Position numbers and translations under genes: made by a program. The notes under the pieces are model-generated. The model did not search any database and was not told where the DNA came from. It worked only from the letters and a program-made list of their open reading frames with translations. A stretch of 41,022 bases of DNA from Hyphococcus sp. (GTDB taxonomy: Bacteria > Pseudomonadota > Alphaproteobacteria > Caulobacterales > Parvularculaceae): the NCBI GenBank assembly GCA_021776315.1, contig JAJFGD010000197.1:1-41022 (forward strand). The letters are read 5' to 3'. Position 1 is the stretch's first letter. Every line of letters starts with the position of its first letter. Positions 17,473-26,862 of this stretch are shown in pieces.

Positions 17473-18645
17473 TTAAACCCCATCGGTCACATTATCCCAA
17501 AAGGTTTTAGCGCGATCAAAAAAGCCGCGGCTTTTCGGGCAACAATCTTCGCCGCCGCCAGCCTCGCAGAATTTTTGCAACAGCTCTTTTTGTTCTGCGT
17601 TCAAACCGGTTGGGGTTTCGACCGCTACTTCAACGAAAAGATCACCGCGTCGGCGTGTATGGCCGCGTCCCGTTTGATCAAGCTGGGTCATACCTTTGCC
17701 GCGCACGCGGAAACGTTTGCCGGTTTGTGCGCCTTCGGGCACAGAGATTTTTACCCGGCCGCCATCAATGGTTGGCGCTTCAAAATCACCGCCAAGGGTC
17801 GCCGTTGTCATTGGGATCGGCATTTCACAATAAAGATCGGCCCCATCACGCTCGAACAGATCGTGATTGGCTACATGCACAAAGATATAAAGATCGCCTT
17901 CGGGGCCACCGCGCGGTCCCGCCTCGCCTTCACCAGACAAGCGAATGCGTGTGCCATCTTCGATCCCTGATGGGACATCAACGGAAAGAACGCGCTCGCG
18001 TCGGACGCGGCCTTGACCACTACAATCCGTACACGGATCAGAGATCGTGCGACCCTCGCCATTACAATGGGGGCAAGAGCGTTCAATCGTAAAAAACCCT
18101 TGTTGGACACGCACACGGCCGACGCCTTTACAAGTGCCACAATTGACCGGCCCCGCGCCCGGTTTCGCGCCAGAGCCTTCACAGGTCTCGCAGCCAACTG
18201 AACCAGGGACTTTGATTTCGGTTTTCTTGCCGTTAAACGCTTCTTCCAGATCAATCGACAGATTATATTTTAGATCGGCACCACGACCGGGGCCCGCACG
18301 ACGGCCACCGCCGCGGCCACCCATAAAGTCGCCAAAAATCTCGTCAAATATATCGGTAAAGCCCGCCGCGCCGCCCATGCCGGCACCACCAAAACCACCG
18401 CCGGGGCCGCCTTGGCCATTTTGAAAGGCGGCATGACCAAATCGGTCATAGGCTGCACGCTTTTGCTCATCCGATAGGATTTCATAAGCCGCGCCAAGCT
18501 CTTTAAACTTTTTCTCGGCGTCCGGATTATCCGCATTGCGGTCAGGGTGGTATTGCATCGCGCGTTTGCGAAAAGCTGATTTGATCGCTGCTGCGTCTGC
18601 ACCGCGATCCACACCCAAAGTCTCATAAAAACATGTTTGCGCCAT
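17473..18645 (-). CDS. dnaJ: Chaperone protein DnaJ
   Basis: 390 residues, class I DnaJ that delivers unfolded clients to DnaK and stimulates its ATPase. In order: J domain with YHPDRN, Gly/Phe-rich linker ([14 protein letters not shown]), four zinc-finger CxxCxGxG repeats ([32 protein letters not shown]), and the substrate-binding beta domains. A cysteine pair at the very C-terminus (EDCCPKS) is unusual. It lies downstream of dnaK on the same strand, but a strong terminator lies between them. Confidence 0.98.
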   Translation of the reverse strand: MAQTCFYETLGVDRGADAAAIKSAFRKRAMQYHPDRNADNPDAEKKFKELGAAYEILSDEQKRAAYDRFGHAAFQNGQGGPGGGFGGAGMGGAAGFTDIFDEIFGDFMGGRGGGRRAGPGRGADLKYNLSIDLEEAFNGKKTEIKVPGSVGCETCEGSGAKPGAGPVNCGTCKGVGRVRVQQGFFTIERSCPHCNGEGRTISDPCTDCSGQGRVRRERVLSVDVPSGIEDGTRIRLSGEGEAGPRGGPEGDLYIFVHVANHDLFERDGADLYCEMPIPMTTATLGGDFEAPTIDGGRVKISVPEGAQTGKRFRVRGKGMTQLDQTGRGHTRRRGDLFVEVAVETPTGLNAEQKELLQKFCEAGGGEDCCPKSRGFFDRAKTFWDNVTDGV

Positions 18646-18705
18646 GGTTCGCGCTATCCTTTTTGTCCGTTAGCTGCAGCGGGTAACGCCGTCGCCGCGC
18701 TAAGG

Positions 18706-18736
18706 AAAAACGGCGGCGCCCATAAAAGCGCCGCCG
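18706..18736 (-). terminator. Rho-independent terminator between dnaK and dnaJ
   Basis: On the minus strand, ten bases after the dnaK stop, CGGCGGCGC and GCGCCGCCG form a perfect nine-base GC stem with an eight-base loop (TTTTATGG), followed by five T. This should end or strongly attenuate dnaK transcripts before dnaJ, keeping DnaK in excess. Confidence 0.85.
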
Positions 18737-18745
18737 GTTATCGGA

Positions 18746-20686
18746 TTAGTCTTTTTTGTCGCCGTCGACTTCTTCGAAGTCGGCATCAACGACATCTTCC
18801 GCGGCTTGCTCATCACGGTCAGCATCTGCTGCTGCCGCTGCTTCGCCTGGGTCCATATCGCCTTCTTGGCCAGCGCCCTCTTTGTACATGGCTTCACCAA
18901 GTTTCATGGAAGCCTGTGCCAGTGCTGTTGAGGCGGTATTGATGTCCTCTGCGGTGGCATCATCTTTTTCCAGCGCGTCTTTCAAATTCACGATCGCATT
19001 TTCAATCGCGTCTTTGTCTTCGCTGGTAATCTTGTCACCATATTCCTCAAGGTTTTTCTCAGCCGAGTGGACCAATGCTTCAGCGCGGTTTTTCGTTTCC
19101 ACACCTTCGCGTCGCTCTTTATCCGCGTCAGCATTGGCTTCGGCATCTTTCACCATCTGATCGATATCAGAATCGGACAGACCGCCGGAGGCCTGAATAC
19201 GGATCGACTGTTCTTTGTTGGTGGCTTTGTCTTTCGCCGAGACATGCACGATGCCGTTGGCGTCAATATCAAAGGTCACCTCAACCTGCGGGATACCGCG
19301 TGGTGCCGGTGGAATGCCCACGAGGTCAAACTGACCGAGCATTTTATTGTCCGCCGCCATTTCACGTTCACCTTGGAAGACACGGATCGTCACCGCCGAC
19401 TGATTATCTTCAGCGGTTGAGAATGTCTGTGACTTCTTGGTCGGGATCGTGGTGTTACGATCGATCAGGCGTGTGAACACACCGCCCAATGTTTCGATAC
19501 CAAGCGACAATGGCGTCACATCGAGAAGTAGAACGTCTTTAACATCACCCTGGAGAACACCAGCCTGGATCGCCGCACCAAGGGCAACCACTTCGTCCGG
19601 GTTCACACCTTTATGTGGGTCTTTGCCAAAGAACTGCTTCACAACTTCTTGGACCTTCGGCATACGGGTCATGCCGCCAACCAAGATCACTTCGTCAATA
19701 TCACCAGAGGTCAAACCAGCGTCCTTTAACGCGGCTTTACATGGATCAACGGTGCGCTTCACGAGATCGTCAACGAGGCTTTCAAATTTCGCCCGGGTCA
19801 ATTTCATGTTGAGGTGCTTAGGACCAGAAGCATCAGCGGTAATGAACGGCAAGTTCACTTCATATTGTGCTGTGGAAGAAAGCTCTTTCTTGGCTTTTTC
19901 CGCTTCTTCTTTAAGGCGCTGCAGCGCGAGTTTGTCGCTACGCAAATCAATGCCTTGGTCTTTTTTGAATTCTTTCGCGAGGTAATCAACGATACGAAGG
20001 TCAAAGTCTTCACCACCAAGGAATGTGTCACCATTGGTTGAAAGCACTTCGAACACACCATCACCGATCTCGAGGATGGAGACGTCAAACGTACCACCAC
20101 CAAGGTCATAAACAGCGATTTTCTGGCTGCCGGTTTTCTTATCAAGGCCATAGGCAAGCGCGGCGGCTGTTGGCTCGTTGATGATGCGTAACACTTCGAG
20201 GCCAGCAATCTTGCCAGCGTCTTTTGTCGCTTGGCGCTGAGCGTCGTTAAAGTAAGCAGGAACCGTGATGACCGCTTGGGTCACTTCAGAGCCGAGATAA
20301 GCTTCTGCGGTTTCTTTCATTTTCTGCAAGATAAAAGCGGAAATTTGCGATGGCGCGTATTTCTCGGCGCGGCTTTCAACCCATGCATCGCCATTGTCGC
20401 CTTTGATGATGGCGTAAGGGACCATGTCTTTGTCTTTTTGCGCCGTCGGATCATCATAAGGACGCCCGATCAGGCGTTTAATGGCAAAAAACGTATTTTC
20501 TGGATTGGTAACCGCTTGGCGACGGGCTGGTTGACCGATCAACCGCTCTCCATCTTCGGAAAACGCAACAACAGACGGCGTCGTACGCGCACCTTCGGCG
20601 TTTTCAACAACTTTCGGTTCATTCCCCTCCATCACGGCGACGCATGAATTCGTCGTTCCGAGGTCAATGCCAATAACTTTACCCAT
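18746..20686 (-). CDS. dnaK: Chaperone protein DnaK (Hsp70)
   Basis: 646 residues, normal length. It begins [21 protein letters not shown] and has the three Hsp70 signatures: [22 protein letters not shown] and [14 protein letters not shown]. The substrate-binding domain starts after [14 protein letters not shown], and the disordered tail ends in acidic residues ([13 protein letters not shown]), as in other proteobacterial DnaK. It is an ATP-driven folding chaperone in the cytoplasm. AAGGAG precedes the ATG. Confidence 0.99.
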   Translation of the reverse strand: MGKVIGIDLGTTNSCVAVMEGNEPKVVENAEGARTTPSVVAFSEDGERLIGQPARRQAVTNPENTFFAIKRLIGRPYDDPTAQKDKDMVPYAIIKGDNGDAWVESRAEKYAPSQISAFILQKMKETAEAYLGSEVTQAVITVPAYFNDAQRQATKDAGKIAGLEVLRIINEPTAAALAYGLDKKTGSQKIAVYDLGGGTFDVSILEIGDGVFEVLSTNGDTFLGGEDFDLRIVDYLAKEFKKDQGIDLRSDKLALQRLKEEAEKAKKELSSTAQYEVNLPFITADASGPKHLNMKLTRAKFESLVDDLVKRTVDPCKAALKDAGLTSGDIDEVILVGGMTRMPKVQEVVKQFFGKDPHKGVNPDEVVALGAAIQAGVLQGDVKDVLLLDVTPLSLGIETLGGVFTRLIDRNTTIPTKKSQTFSTAEDNQSAVTIRVFQGEREMAADNKMLGQFDLVGIPPAPRGIPQVEVTFDIDANGIVHVSAKDKATNKEQSIRIQASGGLSDSDIDQMVKDAEANADADKERREGVETKNRAEALVHSAEKNLEEYGDKITSEDKDAIENAIVNLKDALEKDDATAEDINTASTALAQASMKLGEAMYKEGAGQEGDMDPGEAAAAADADRDEQAAEDVVDADFEEVDGDKKD

Positions 20687-20829
20687 TCTTCTTTTCTCCT
20701 TGCAGCGAGCCGCCCGTTTATATCCAGCCCGACACCAGCGCCGGAAGCGGACGAACCCCTTGATAGACCGTTAGATTTTTAAGCTGCCGTCCCCTTCTGA
20801 AAAGTACGGCGAGCACTGTTTCGAGCGGG

Positions 20830-20857
20830 ATATAAGGTTGCGATCAAGGGCCCGCAA
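20830..20857 (-). promoter_or_regulatory. Possible dnaK promoter in the 319-bp dnaK / VWA intergenic region
   Basis: The gap 20687-21005 has no convincing ORF. On the minus strand, TTGCGG, a 16-base spacer and TTATAT form a sigma-70-like promoter ~145 bp upstream of dnaK. CTTGA elements nearby (two between 20843 and 20876) hint at heat-shock sigma-32 input, but I found no correctly spaced -10 partner. The leader between promoter and gene is long. A short hairpin, AATTCC/GGAATT, lies at 20931-20949. Confidence 0.35.
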
Positions 20858-21005
20858 CCCGTCTCAAGACACACATGGCGGAAAAATTGCAATGAAAAGG
20901 GAAGAAGAGGGTGAACTGGGGTGCGATGTTAATTCCCTGGTAAGGAATTCGGCCCGGATCACCCCGTTTTCAGCGTGAAATACATGGCCCTAAAAGCGCT
21001 CAAAT

Positions 21006-22610
21006 CTACTCCTCCGCGACATCAATTCCCGCGGCGGCGCGAACCAGATTGATGAATTCAGCCCGGTAGCCAAAGGGGTCATCGCCTTTTGCCCCTTGGG
21101 CCAGAGCAATGATCTCCTCATAGGCGTAATTATCAGTGTGCCCTGCGCGCTGGAGCTTTTGCCCAAAGGCCGCCACCGCAGCGGCGAATTGGGCGTCATC
21201 AGGTGCATTGTCCAATGAGGCGATCCCATCATTGGTCAGCACAGCCTGTTCGAGCAATTGGCTCTCATCCTCACCCGGCCGCTTATAGCGCAATCGCACA
21301 AAGGCCGTTTCATCAGTATTTCCTTCGGTCACTGGCGCTGGGTCATAGCGAAGGTCATCAATCATGCTGCCACCGGAACCCACAAGCGCGAGCTCATAAA
21401 GCGCGGTGACCGTATGGCCGGAGCCAATATCACCCGCATCAATTGCATCATTGTTGAAATCTTCGCGATTTAGAAGGCGCGTTTCATATCCGATCAACCG
21501 GTATTCCGCGACCACCGCCGGATTGAACTCAACTTGAAATTTTAGATCCGTTGCGATTGGGAAAAGTGTTGAGCGAAATTCGCGCACCAAAACTTTGCGC
21601 GCTTCGTTTAGCGTATCAATATATGCGGCAACACCATTGCCCGCTTGCACCAATTTTTGTGCAATCACATCATTGTAATTGCCTTCACCAAAACCGAGCA
21701 CCGTTAGGAAAATACCACTCTTTCTTTTGCGCGCGACGAAATCTTCAAGACTGTCGGCGTCAACGACACCTACATTGAAATCACCATCGGTCGCAAGAAT
21801 GATGCGGTTGACTTTGTCCTTAGCGAAATTTTCTTCCGCCAGCTTATAAGCAAGCGCGAGGCCCTCTCCGCCCGCTGTCGAACCGCCCGCCTCTAATGCA
21901 TTAAGCGCTTGAATAATTTTGGTTTTTTGGTTTCCCGGTGTGGGTTCCAATACGACACCAGCCGCCCCCGCATAAACCACCACCGCGATCGTATCGTCCC
22001 GGGACATTTCATTGACTAAGAGCTCAACTGACTTTTTGACCAGGGGCAATTTGTTCTCTGCGCGCATGGACCCAGAGACGTCTAACAGCAAAACAATATT
22101 GGCGTCTGGCATTTCATCCGGCTGCAGATCAAACCCTTTGACACCGATATGCATCAGTTTTGTGTTTTCATTCCATGGCGTTGGCGTGACCCAAACCGTT
22201 GGTGAAAATGGTTCTGTCGCACTTGTTGGTTCTTTATACTGATAATCGAAATAGTTGATGAACTCTTCAACCCGCACCGCGTCGGATGGGGGTAGTTGAT
22301 TGTTCCGCCCAATGTAACGGCGCATCACGGAATAAGAGGTTGTGTCTACATCCGACGAGAAAGTCGACACCGGCTCTTCGCGCACAAGCTTAATTGGGTT
22401 CGGGTCAACATCCTCATACTGTTCTGTGATTTGCGGCTCAGGGGGGAGCGCACGGGTATAGCCAGCCGACATCTGTACGCTTTGCATGCGTGAGCCCGTG
22501 ACAACTATTGGGTCGGTCGCCACCTCCTCTTCTGCGATGAGGTTTTGAGTTGGCGTGGTACAACTACTCAGCCCGAGCGCTGCAATCAAAATGACGGAAA
22601 TTTTTCGCAT
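21006..22610 (-). CDS. VWA-domain lipoprotein (YfbK-like)
   Basis: 534 residues from ATG 22610, which has GGGGA upstream and a lipoprotein signal (MRKISVILIAALGLSSC, lipobox LSSC); the ATG at 22637 in the ORF track would disturb it. After a short linker comes the N-terminal region typical of YfbK proteins (FSSDVDTTSYSVMRRYI, VRVEEFINYFDYQY), then a von Willebrand A domain with an intact MIDAS DVSGSM near residue 185 and ATDGDFNVG later, and a C-terminal DUF3520-like segment (YRLIGYETRLLNREDF). It should be anchored in the outer or inner membrane and bind partner proteins through a metal ion. Partners unknown. It is third on the strand after the SLOG-SLATT-like and TIR-FGE-like genes, 99 bp behind the latter. 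Confidence 0.88.
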   Translation of the reverse strand: MRKISVILIAALGLSSCTTPTQNLIAEEEVATDPIVVTGSRMQSVQMSAGYTRALPPEPQITEQYEDVDPNPIKLVREEPVSTFSSDVDTTSYSVMRRYIGRNNQLPPSDAVRVEEFINYFDYQYKEPTSATEPFSPTVWVTPTPWNENTKLMHIGVKGFDLQPDEMPDANIVLLLDVSGSMRAENKLPLVKKSVELLVNEMSRDDTIAVVVYAGAAGVVLEPTPGNQKTKIIQALNALEAGGSTAGGEGLALAYKLAEENFAKDKVNRIILATDGDFNVGVVDADSLEDFVARKRKSGIFLTVLGFGEGNYNDVIAQKLVQAGNGVAAYIDTLNEARKVLVREFRSTLFPIATDLKFQVEFNPAVVAEYRLIGYETRLLNREDFNNDAIDAGDIGSGHTVTALYELALVGSGGSMIDDLRYDPAPVTEGNTDETAFVRLRYKRPGEDESQLLEQAVLTNDGIASLDNAPDDAQFAAAVAAFGQKLQRAGHTDNYAYEEIIALAQGAKGDDPFGYRAEFINLVRAAAGIDVAEE

Positions 22611-22709
22611 GAGACGTCCCCGTTTCAATGGTTCCATAGGGTTTTGCTACCGGTGGCGGCGATGCTAGCGGCGAGAAACGGCAAGAATGCGGCAGGAAAA
22701 GCCTAGTCT

Positions 22710-24671
22710 TTACGGCGCGTTGCGGGCAACCCGGAAGCCAATATCGTTTTCACGAGCGCCGCCGGTTTTATCTAATCGATGCGCCGCCCGCAGGCGCCAT
22801 CCACCCGTATTCCAAGCCCCGCCTTTGATCACCCGTGTCGTGCAGCCAGGATTGGTGACCGGCGAGCCGTCACCGGGCGCGCCGGCATGATTGGCTGACC
22901 AGCAATCGCTGGTCCATTCCCACGCATTGCCATGCATGTCGTAGAGGCCAAAATTATTGGGTGCGAAGCTCGCCACTGGCGTTGTCTGAGCGCGAAACGC
23001 GCCCTTTTCACCAAGATAGGCATAATTGCCATTGTAATTTGCGTTATTGGTATTGATGCCAGGCCCAAAGGAAAAGGCCGTCGTGCCGCCAGCCCGGGCC
23101 GCAAATTCCCACTCAGCTTCACTTGGTAAACGATATTGTTGGCCCGTTTTCCTGGACAGCCATTGGGCATAGGCGCTCGCGTCTTCATAGGAAACATTCG
23201 TAACCGGACGATTGCCGCGTCCCCAACCCATATCATAAGGGCTATAACCGCGGCAGCCCCCTTCATCGACACAAGCTTGCCATTCAGCATGGGTGACTTC
23301 GCGCGTTGCCAATGCAAACGGCCGAGCGAGCGCAATCGCTCTAGCTGGCCCTTCTGTTGCAAGCCTTGACGGTTCGCCTTCCGGCGAACCCATTTGGAAA
23401 TACCCTGCCGGTAGCGCCACCATTTCTGGGCAAGATGCGCAATCACGAAAATAATTCCCATTCGGAATATCTGCCGTTGCGACCTCTGGTAACGCCGCCA
23501 ATTCTTCAATTGGGTCAGCGGCCTCGGCTAGCAATCCCTGAATAGGATCATCATCAATACTTTGATCCTCACCGCTTTCACTTGTTTCCGATGCGTCTAC
23601 TGCTAGCTCATCGGTGACAGCCTCTCGGTCGATCGGCCCTTCGGCCAATGATGCGCTGGAAATATCGGCTCCCTCACCGACCGGCACATCTTCTGGCTCT
23701 AAATAGGACGTCACCTCAAAATCAGAGCCCGCCATTGGCGCGGCATCAGCGGCATCGTCTGCCGCGACACCTGTCGACGCTGTTGCATCAATTGGTTCTT
23801 CAGCAATTGGGATGGGTTGTATCAGCGCAATAGTTGGCCCAAGTGGCGCTTCACGCAAGGCATCAGGGGTCACTGGTTTTGAAATCAACGCCGGACCCAA
23901 CACAATCGCCGCCGCCGTCAATGCAAACAGCGCAAACCCGCCGCCCCAAACAACATTGCGGGCCGTAAAACGAACCGGTCTTTTCGATGCATTTTCAGCC
24001 TCCGGCCAGTAATTGTCCGTATTGACCTGATAATGGGCCGCGATTTTGATCGGCCCTTGAAAAGCATTGTCCGGCTCAATGGTGTTTTGCGACCCAGCCG
24101 CATCAGTTGCGTGAACATCCGGAAACACCTCATCGACAATCTCAGTGTCAGCGACTGTTTCTTCTGGTGCAACGTCTACTGATGGTTCGTCGATCGCCGG
24201 CTCAGATACCGGCTCATATTCTGGCTCAATATCGGCCGATGGTTGTGATGGTGTCGCTTCCGCTTCCGGTGTCATCCACACGGACCCATCTTCAATACGT
24301 AGACGTTGCGCTGCTAGGCTGATTTCTTCCAAGACAAAGCGCCAACGCGGATCATTCACGTCGCCGCCCCAGCCGGACAAATCCACCGGTTGAAGGTCCT
24401 CAAAGCCAGTGGGCACGCTGCCGCCAGAAATGGTGATCGGGATCAGCGCCCCGCGCTCAAGAGCTTCGCGGGCTTGCACATGCAACCGGGCGAGCTTGGC
24501 CGTCGCTTCCGACCAGATGACAATAGCCGCCCCATCTTCAAGCATAAGATCGCCAGATAGGGGGTCCTCACCAAGACGACGGGCATCGTGACCCTGACGC
24601 GACAACGCATCAGCGATTTTTTCCCCAAGCGCCTCATCATGCAGCGAATGTAAAACTGAAACAGCCGACAT
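22710..24671 (-). CDS. TIR-like / transmembrane / formylglycine-enzyme-like (SUMF) protein
   Basis: 653 residues from ATG 24671 (MSAVSVLHSL), the natural start of the first beta strand; the ORF-track start adds 15 residues. Residues ~1-130 resemble a TIR fold (strand, SLHDEALGEKIADALSRQG, AIVIWSEATAK, ERGALIPI). An acidic low-complexity linker follows, then one helix (~237-263, FALFALTAAAIVLGPALI), more acidic linker, and an FGE-sulfatase/EgtB-like domain from ~405 (MVALPAGYFQMGSPEGE, YRLPSEAEWEFAARAG, NAWEWTSDCW). Paired cysteines (CASC, CVDEGGC, DCW/GCTT) suit a disulfide-bonded periplasmic domain. The catalytic cysteines of true formylglycine enzymes after GGAW are missing, and the TIR glutamate looks replaced, so it may be a binding/signalling protein linking the periplasm to the cytoplasm. 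No sulfatase is nearby. Confidence 0.8.
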   Translation of the reverse strand: MSAVSVLHSLHDEALGEKIADALSRQGHDARRLGEDPLSGDLMLEDGAAIVIWSEATAKLARLHVQAREALERGALIPITISGGSVPTGFEDLQPVDLSGWGGDVNDPRWRFVLEEISLAAQRLRIEDGSVWMTPEAEATPSQPSADIEPEYEPVSEPAIDEPSVDVAPEETVADTEIVDEVFPDVHATDAAGSQNTIEPDNAFQGPIKIAAHYQVNTDNYWPEAENASKRPVRFTARNVVWGGGFALFALTAAAIVLGPALISKPVTPDALREAPLGPTIALIQPIPIAEEPIDATASTGVAADDAADAAPMAGSDFEVTSYLEPEDVPVGEGADISSASLAEGPIDREAVTDELAVDASETSESGEDQSIDDDPIQGLLAEAADPIEELAALPEVATADIPNGNYFRDCASCPEMVALPAGYFQMGSPEGEPSRLATEGPARAIALARPFALATREVTHAEWQACVDEGGCRGYSPYDMGWGRGNRPVTNVSYEDASAYAQWLSRKTGQQYRLPSEAEWEFAARAGGTTAFSFGPGINTNNANYNGNYAYLGEKGAFRAQTTPVASFAPNNFGLYDMHGNAWEWTSDCWSANHAGAPGDGSPVTNPGCTTRVIKGGAWNTGGWRLRAAHRLDKTGGARENDIGFRVARNAP

Positions 24672-24826
24672 TGGTTCTCTGTTGTTGAAATAGCGGGAAA
24701 CGCGCGCACTACGCATAGTGCCACCATAATTCTAGTCTTGGCTGCAAGCCGAATTTGTCCCCAACCGGCTTACAGATCAGCAAGGAAGCGCCAAGGATTT
24801 AAGCCCGCAATCACGATGCAGACGAA

Positions 24827-26707
24827 TTATCCCGGTAAATTGAGGGGCTTGGAAATGTAGACCAGTCGCCAATCCATATTTTCCATCAACATGGCCCGGG
24901 CCGCCTCAGCCACACGCAATCGCAAGGTTTCCAGCCGCGCTGAATCCGAATGGGTGAGCAGCTCGAATTTTTCTGTGATGGCTTTTAATTGAGCCGCGGT
25001 CGCATGGGAGCGTTCAGCTGTCGACGCAAATTCACCCTGAACTCTGATGCCGAAAAAAGCCGCGCCCAATGCTGGCAAAAAGCCGGTCATCATAGTGACG
25101 CCATTTTTGACCTTTTTCTCTGCGTCATAGGCAAATTCCTTGATCGCCCCAAAGTCCCCGGATTTGAAAAATACCAGGCCTAAATAACAAAGGCAGATCA
25201 ACAAAGTCATGGCAAAGGCAAATTCACCCAGATGGTGCAGGCGATGTTCCATCTTGTGCAAAGTACCCGCTTTGCGATTGTGATAGGCAATCTGTGGGCG
25301 GATCTCCTCGTTCAAAATGATCTCGGCCGTTTCACGCACAGCTTTCGCGTCAAAACAAGCGGAGATCATGCCGGCCTCGCGGCGTGTTGCAGAGAAATAC
25401 CAATCCACCCAGCCGGCCGTTTCGCTGGCCTCACCTTGGGCAAAGTCGTCCATGTTTTCTGAGCGTCCAAGCGTCAAAAAATACAAGCGGTATTGGCGCA
25501 TTTCCTCCGCAAGCTGACGATAATCAATCCATTTTTCATGCCATCGTCCTTTTTTGCCGGCGGTGGTCACTACAAGAATGAGCACGATGATGGTGACTTC
25601 TAAGCCAATCCAGATTGTTTTACTGCCAAAGCCCATTCCGCCAGCAATCAAATCAAAAAGCGCTAAGAACACAGCCACCGCTGCAAAAAGATAGTTGAAG
25701 AAATAGGATGAGCGATAAAGATTGCCGTAATGGATCGCCAAATGATCAGCCCAGACAAAACGCGGGACAATCAATTTGTTAAATGTTCTTTGGTCTTGAG
25801 CCGAGGCTTGGAGCTTTTCAGCCAACGTTGATTTGAGTTCCGCATCAATAGCGGCGCCAGGCAAATTATGGGTTAGCTTCACACCGAAGGGCCATTTTCC
25901 CGCAAATGCCTTTTCCCAGAATTGAAAAAACGACCCCCAATTGGTGGCGTGTCCGGTTTCTTCGCAAAACTCTCTATACGCATAAAGTGCGTGTGTGTCT
26001 TTGCCGGAAAATTTATGTTCAATTTCTGCGCTGGGCGGCGGGGCCACGACAGAATCAATGGCCGTATCAATTGCCTCAGCGGAAAATGGTCGTGTCTCGC
26101 CATCTTCTAAAAGAAAGACCGGCGGTGTGTCTTTAGTGGCGTTAATCCAAACAACTGGTTTACCCGCGGCCACGGCTTCATCTTTGATCACAGCCGTGCC
26201 AGCGATACCGCGGGCGTCCTCGCCATCCCAAACCGCAATCAAAATATCCGATTGTGAAACCGTGGTGATACCCGCTTGTAAATAAGCGCGGTCTTCATTG
26301 TTGGGTGTGCCCCGCACACCATCCAACTCGACAACGGAATCGGCAGCCGTAACCAGGCGTTCATATGCCTTGCGATCTTCTGGGGCGAAATCTTCGCCAT
26401 AGATGTCGCGCGGGAATGGCAATGGCGCCAATAATCGCCAACCATGGTTCAATGCTTTTTGTGCGGCCATGGTATCGGCCCCATCAGCAAGGGCGCTGAC
26501 AAAATAATAAAGTGGCGCAGCCGTCGCATATTCACCCACATATCGATTGTGAGCATTGTGCATCGCCGTGGTGGCGCTTTCGAGGACCATGGCCACTTGC
26601 GCATTAATGCGGTCAAGCTGACTGGCTTTAAGACGGGTTTTGCGATGTCCCGTGACACCGATACGAAATGCAATGACCGGTTTTGGTGGAGAAATTTCTG
26701 TTGTCAT
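24827..26707 (-). CDS. SLOG-like nucleotide-sensor domain fused to SLATT/DUF4231-like membrane region
   Basis: 626 residues from ATG 26707 (a TTG one codon upstream starts the track ORF). Residues ~10-210 look like a SLOG/LOG-type Rossmann fold: FRIGVTGHRKTRL, YFVSALADGADTMAAQKAL, LLAPLPFPRDIYGEDF and ILIAVWDGEDARGIAGTA. Two helix pairs follow (~332-382 and ~494-552). Between them is KWIDYRQLAEEMRQYRLYF, very like the W-xx-R-xx-AE core of SLATT/DUF4231 domains. Burroughs and co-workers predicted SLOG and SLATT as nucleotide-sensing and membrane-effector parts of bacterial conflict systems. No SMODS-type nucleotide cyclase is in the window. Transcribed toward the TIR-FGE-like gene 155 bp downstream. 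Domain calls are by motif; function inferred. Confidence 0.72.
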   Translation of the reverse strand: MTTEISPPKPVIAFRIGVTGHRKTRLKASQLDRINAQVAMVLESATTAMHNAHNRYVGEYATAAPLYYFVSALADGADTMAAQKALNHGWRLLAPLPFPRDIYGEDFAPEDRKAYERLVTAADSVVELDGVRGTPNNEDRAYLQAGITTVSQSDILIAVWDGEDARGIAGTAVIKDEAVAAGKPVVWINATKDTPPVFLLEDGETRPFSAEAIDTAIDSVVAPPPSAEIEHKFSGKDTHALYAYREFCEETGHATNWGSFFQFWEKAFAGKWPFGVKLTHNLPGAAIDAELKSTLAEKLQASAQDQRTFNKLIVPRFVWADHLAIHYGNLYRSSYFFNYLFAAVAVFLALFDLIAGGMGFGSKTIWIGLEVTIIVLILVVTTAGKKGRWHEKWIDYRQLAEEMRQYRLYFLTLGRSENMDDFAQGEASETAGWVDWYFSATRREAGMISACFDAKAVRETAEIILNEEIRPQIAYHNRKAGTLHKMEHRLHHLGEFAFAMTLLICLCYLGLVFFKSGDFGAIKEFAYDAEKKVKNGVTMMTGFLPALGAAFFGIRVQGEFASTAERSHATAAQLKAITEKFELLTHSDSARLETLRLRVAEAARAMLMENMDWRLVYISKPLNLPG

Positions 26708-26862
26708 CAAGGCGCCCTATTCGTTCCGGCTCCTTAGTCAGGCCAAGTCTAAGGTCAGGTCAAGGTGAGCGGCCGTTTCGTGGATAAATTTTTGTTCTTG
26801 TCGTGTTCTATCCGATGGTCCATGCTGGCCTTGACGGGGGAGCCCATGAACCGGGATCCGTC

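Noticed and set aside
17458-17970. 170-aa plus-strand ORF
   Set aside because: Antisense to dnaJ, whose zinc-finger and J-domain motifs are unambiguous.
19437-19985. 182-aa plus-strand ORF
   Set aside because: Antisense to dnaK; Ser/Thr-rich translation produced by the complementary codon bias.
22710-26707. Thoeris or CBASS defence system
   Set aside because: No ThsA-type SIR2/SLOG effector, no cGAS/DncV-like cyclase and no Cap accessory genes; only isolated TIR-like, SLOG-like and SLATT-like domains are visible.
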